Positions 63,121 to 64,000 of a stretch of DNA of 64,000 nucleotides are shown in pieces. The DNA is from an uncultured Mollicutes bacterium (GTDB lineage Bacteria; Bacillota_I; Bacilli_A; RFN20; CAG-826). The stretch is taken from positions 1 through 64,000 of the forward strand of contig UQFQ01000004.1 of assembly GCA_900540395.1 (NCBI GenBank), given 5' to 3'. The notes under the pieces were generated by a model, which saw nothing but the letters and a program-made list of their open reading frames with translations, ran no database searches and had not been told where the DNA came from. The number at the start of each line of letters is the position of its first letter. Within the stretch, counting starts at the first letter, position 1. A program made the translations under genes and the position numbers.

Positions 63121-64000
63121 ATGGCTAAAAAGTATGTTTACCTCTTTAAAGAAGCACACGGCTTAGGCAAAGAGCTTCTCGGAGGAAAAGGTGCAGGCTT
63201 AGCAGAGATGACCTATATCGGCGTCCCTATTCCACAAGGTTTCACAATTACAACAGAAGCATGCACACTTTATTATGAGAGTGGTAAAGTTTTACCAGAA
63301 AGTTTAATCAAAGAAATCGATAAAGGCATTCACGCTGTCGAAAAAGAATCTGGAAAATCATTCGGTGGAATTGATCCAACCAAGACACCACTTTTAGTTT
63401 CAGTTAGATCTGGCGCAAGAGTTTCTATGCCAGGTATGATGGATACCATTTTAAATTTAGGTTTAAATGATACATCTGTTGAAACACTCGCAAAAGTTAG
63501 CAACAATGAAAGATTTGCTTACGATTCATATCGTAGATTCATCCTTATGTTCACCAACATTGCAAAAGGTTGGCCAAGAACTGATATGGATAGAATGCTT
63601 GACAAAATCAAAGAAGACAACGGCTATAAACTTGATACCGAAGTTACAACCGAACAATTAAAAGAATTAGTTAAAGCATATAAAGCATATTATAAAGAAA
63701 AATTCGGTGAAGAGTTCCCATCAGACCCATATGTTCAATTACATGCTGCAGTTGAAGCAGTTTTCAGATCATGGGATAACCCAAGAGCTAACGTCTATAG
63801 ACAAATGAACTCAATTCCATATGAATGGGGTACTGCTGTTAACGTTCAATCAATGGTTTTCGGTAACTTAAACGCTAACTCTGGTACTGGTGTTGCTTTC
63901 TCCAGAGACCCATCAAGCGGTGAAAAGAAAGTTTATGCTGAATACTTACCACAAGCTCAAGGTGAAGACGTCGTTGCTGGTATTAGAACTCCTTACCACA
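63121..64000 (+). CDS. ppdK: Pyruvate phosphate dikinase, N-terminal part (runs off the window)
   Basis: First 293 residues of an enzyme normally about 880 long that interconverts pyruvate, ATP and Pi with phosphoenolpyruvate, AMP and PPi. Seen: YLFKEAHGLGKELLGGKGAG, GVPIPQGFTITTEAC, SVRSGARVSMPGMMDTILNLG and FSRDPSSGEKKVYAEY, all from the nucleotide-binding domain. The frame stays open to the last base. The codon choice here (more C-ending codons, such as TTC and AAC) looks more biased than in neighbours, which suggests strong expression. The promoter is strong too. Confidence 0.96.
   Translation, partial: MAKKYVYLFKEAHGLGKELLGGKGAGLAEMTYIGVPIPQGFTITTEACTLYYESGKVLPESLIKEIDKGIHAVEKESGKSFGGIDPTKTPLLVSVRSGARVSMPGMMDTILNLGLNDTSVETLAKVSNNERFAYDSYRRFILMFTNIAKGWPRTDMDRMLDKIKEDNGYKLDTEVTTEQLKELVKAYKAYYKEKFGEEFPSDPYVQLHAAVEAVFRSWDNPRANVYRQMNSIPYEWGTAVNVQSMVFGNLNANSGTGVAFSRDPSSGEKKVYAEYLPQAQGEDVVAGIRTPYH

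Noticed and set aside
1..64000. CRISPR arrays, insertion sequences, prophage or toxin-antitoxin modules
   Set aside because: No regularly spaced repeats, transposase, integrase or phage structural genes were seen; gene content is core throughout.
1..64000. Genetic code 4 (TGA as Trp)
   Set aside because: Conserved Trp positions are TGG, an RF2 gene with its UGA sensor is present, and all recognised proteins have normal lengths under code 11.

Overview
The window is about 64 kb of AT-rich, tightly packed bacterial chromosome with 56 protein genes and one tmRNA. Gene content and order point to a low-GC Firmicute: dnaX-ybaB-recR-tmk-holB-ricT-rsmI, pth-mfd-rqcP-tilS-ftsH-dus-lysS, rpsF-ssb-rpsR, gdpP-rplI-dnaB, prfA-prmC-tsaC-rpiB and comFA-comFC-secA-prfB are all Bacillus-type clusters. 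The sporulation genes, divIC, hpt and hpf that sit in or beside these clusters in Bacillus are absent. A non-sporing, reduced Bacilli lineage (RF39, Erysipelotrichales or Acholeplasma-like, possibly from gut) is my inference. A complete RF2 gene with its frameshift site shows that TGA is a stop, so this is genetic code 11, not the Mycoplasma code.

Layout. 1-7.5 kb: a GNAT-like protein and a membrane protein of unknown role, two aminopeptidases, a DUF308 membrane protein, then a folD / divergent thyX / 2-hydroxyacid dehydrogenase operon, and secG. 7.7-16.5 kb (minus strand): uvrB, yitT-like, prfB, secA, comFC, comFA. 16.5-21.5 kb (minus): rpiB, tsaC, prmC, prfA, and an ABC exporter. 21.7-27.6 kb (plus): the replication and repair operon from dnaX to rsmI. 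27.6-33.1 kb (minus): an unusual set made of a DUF1538 membrane protein, two PII-like proteins, and one polypeptide that joins an MFS transporter to a glycoside hydrolase family 2 enzyme. 33.2-37.6 kb (minus): rluA-type pseudouridine synthase, pyrG, a ROK sugar kinase and ssrA (tmRNA). 37.7-38.9 kb (plus): an orphan membrane protein with a palindrome in its promoter. 38.9-56.3 kb (minus): rlmH, walJ, dnaB, rplI, gdpP, rpsR, ssb, rpsF, lysS, dus, ftsH, tilS, rqcP, mfd, pth. 56.4-61.0 kb (plus): tetR and a heterodimeric ABC exporter. 61.1-62.7 kb (minus): FGGY sugar kinase. 63.1 kb to the end (plus): the start of pyruvate phosphate dikinase.

Most of the window is core housekeeping. The points most worth a second look are the MFS-GH2 fusion next to the DUF1538/PII module; comFA, which has no usual start codon, seems to begin at ATA, and has its Shine-Dalgarno sequence inside the upstream terminator; the same Shine-Dalgarno-in-hairpin layout between ssrA and the ROK kinase; an extra segment of about 85 residues inside one ABC ATPase domain; and a short motif repeated in several intergenic gaps. 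There are no mobile elements, CRISPR arrays, rRNA genes or recognisable tRNA genes.
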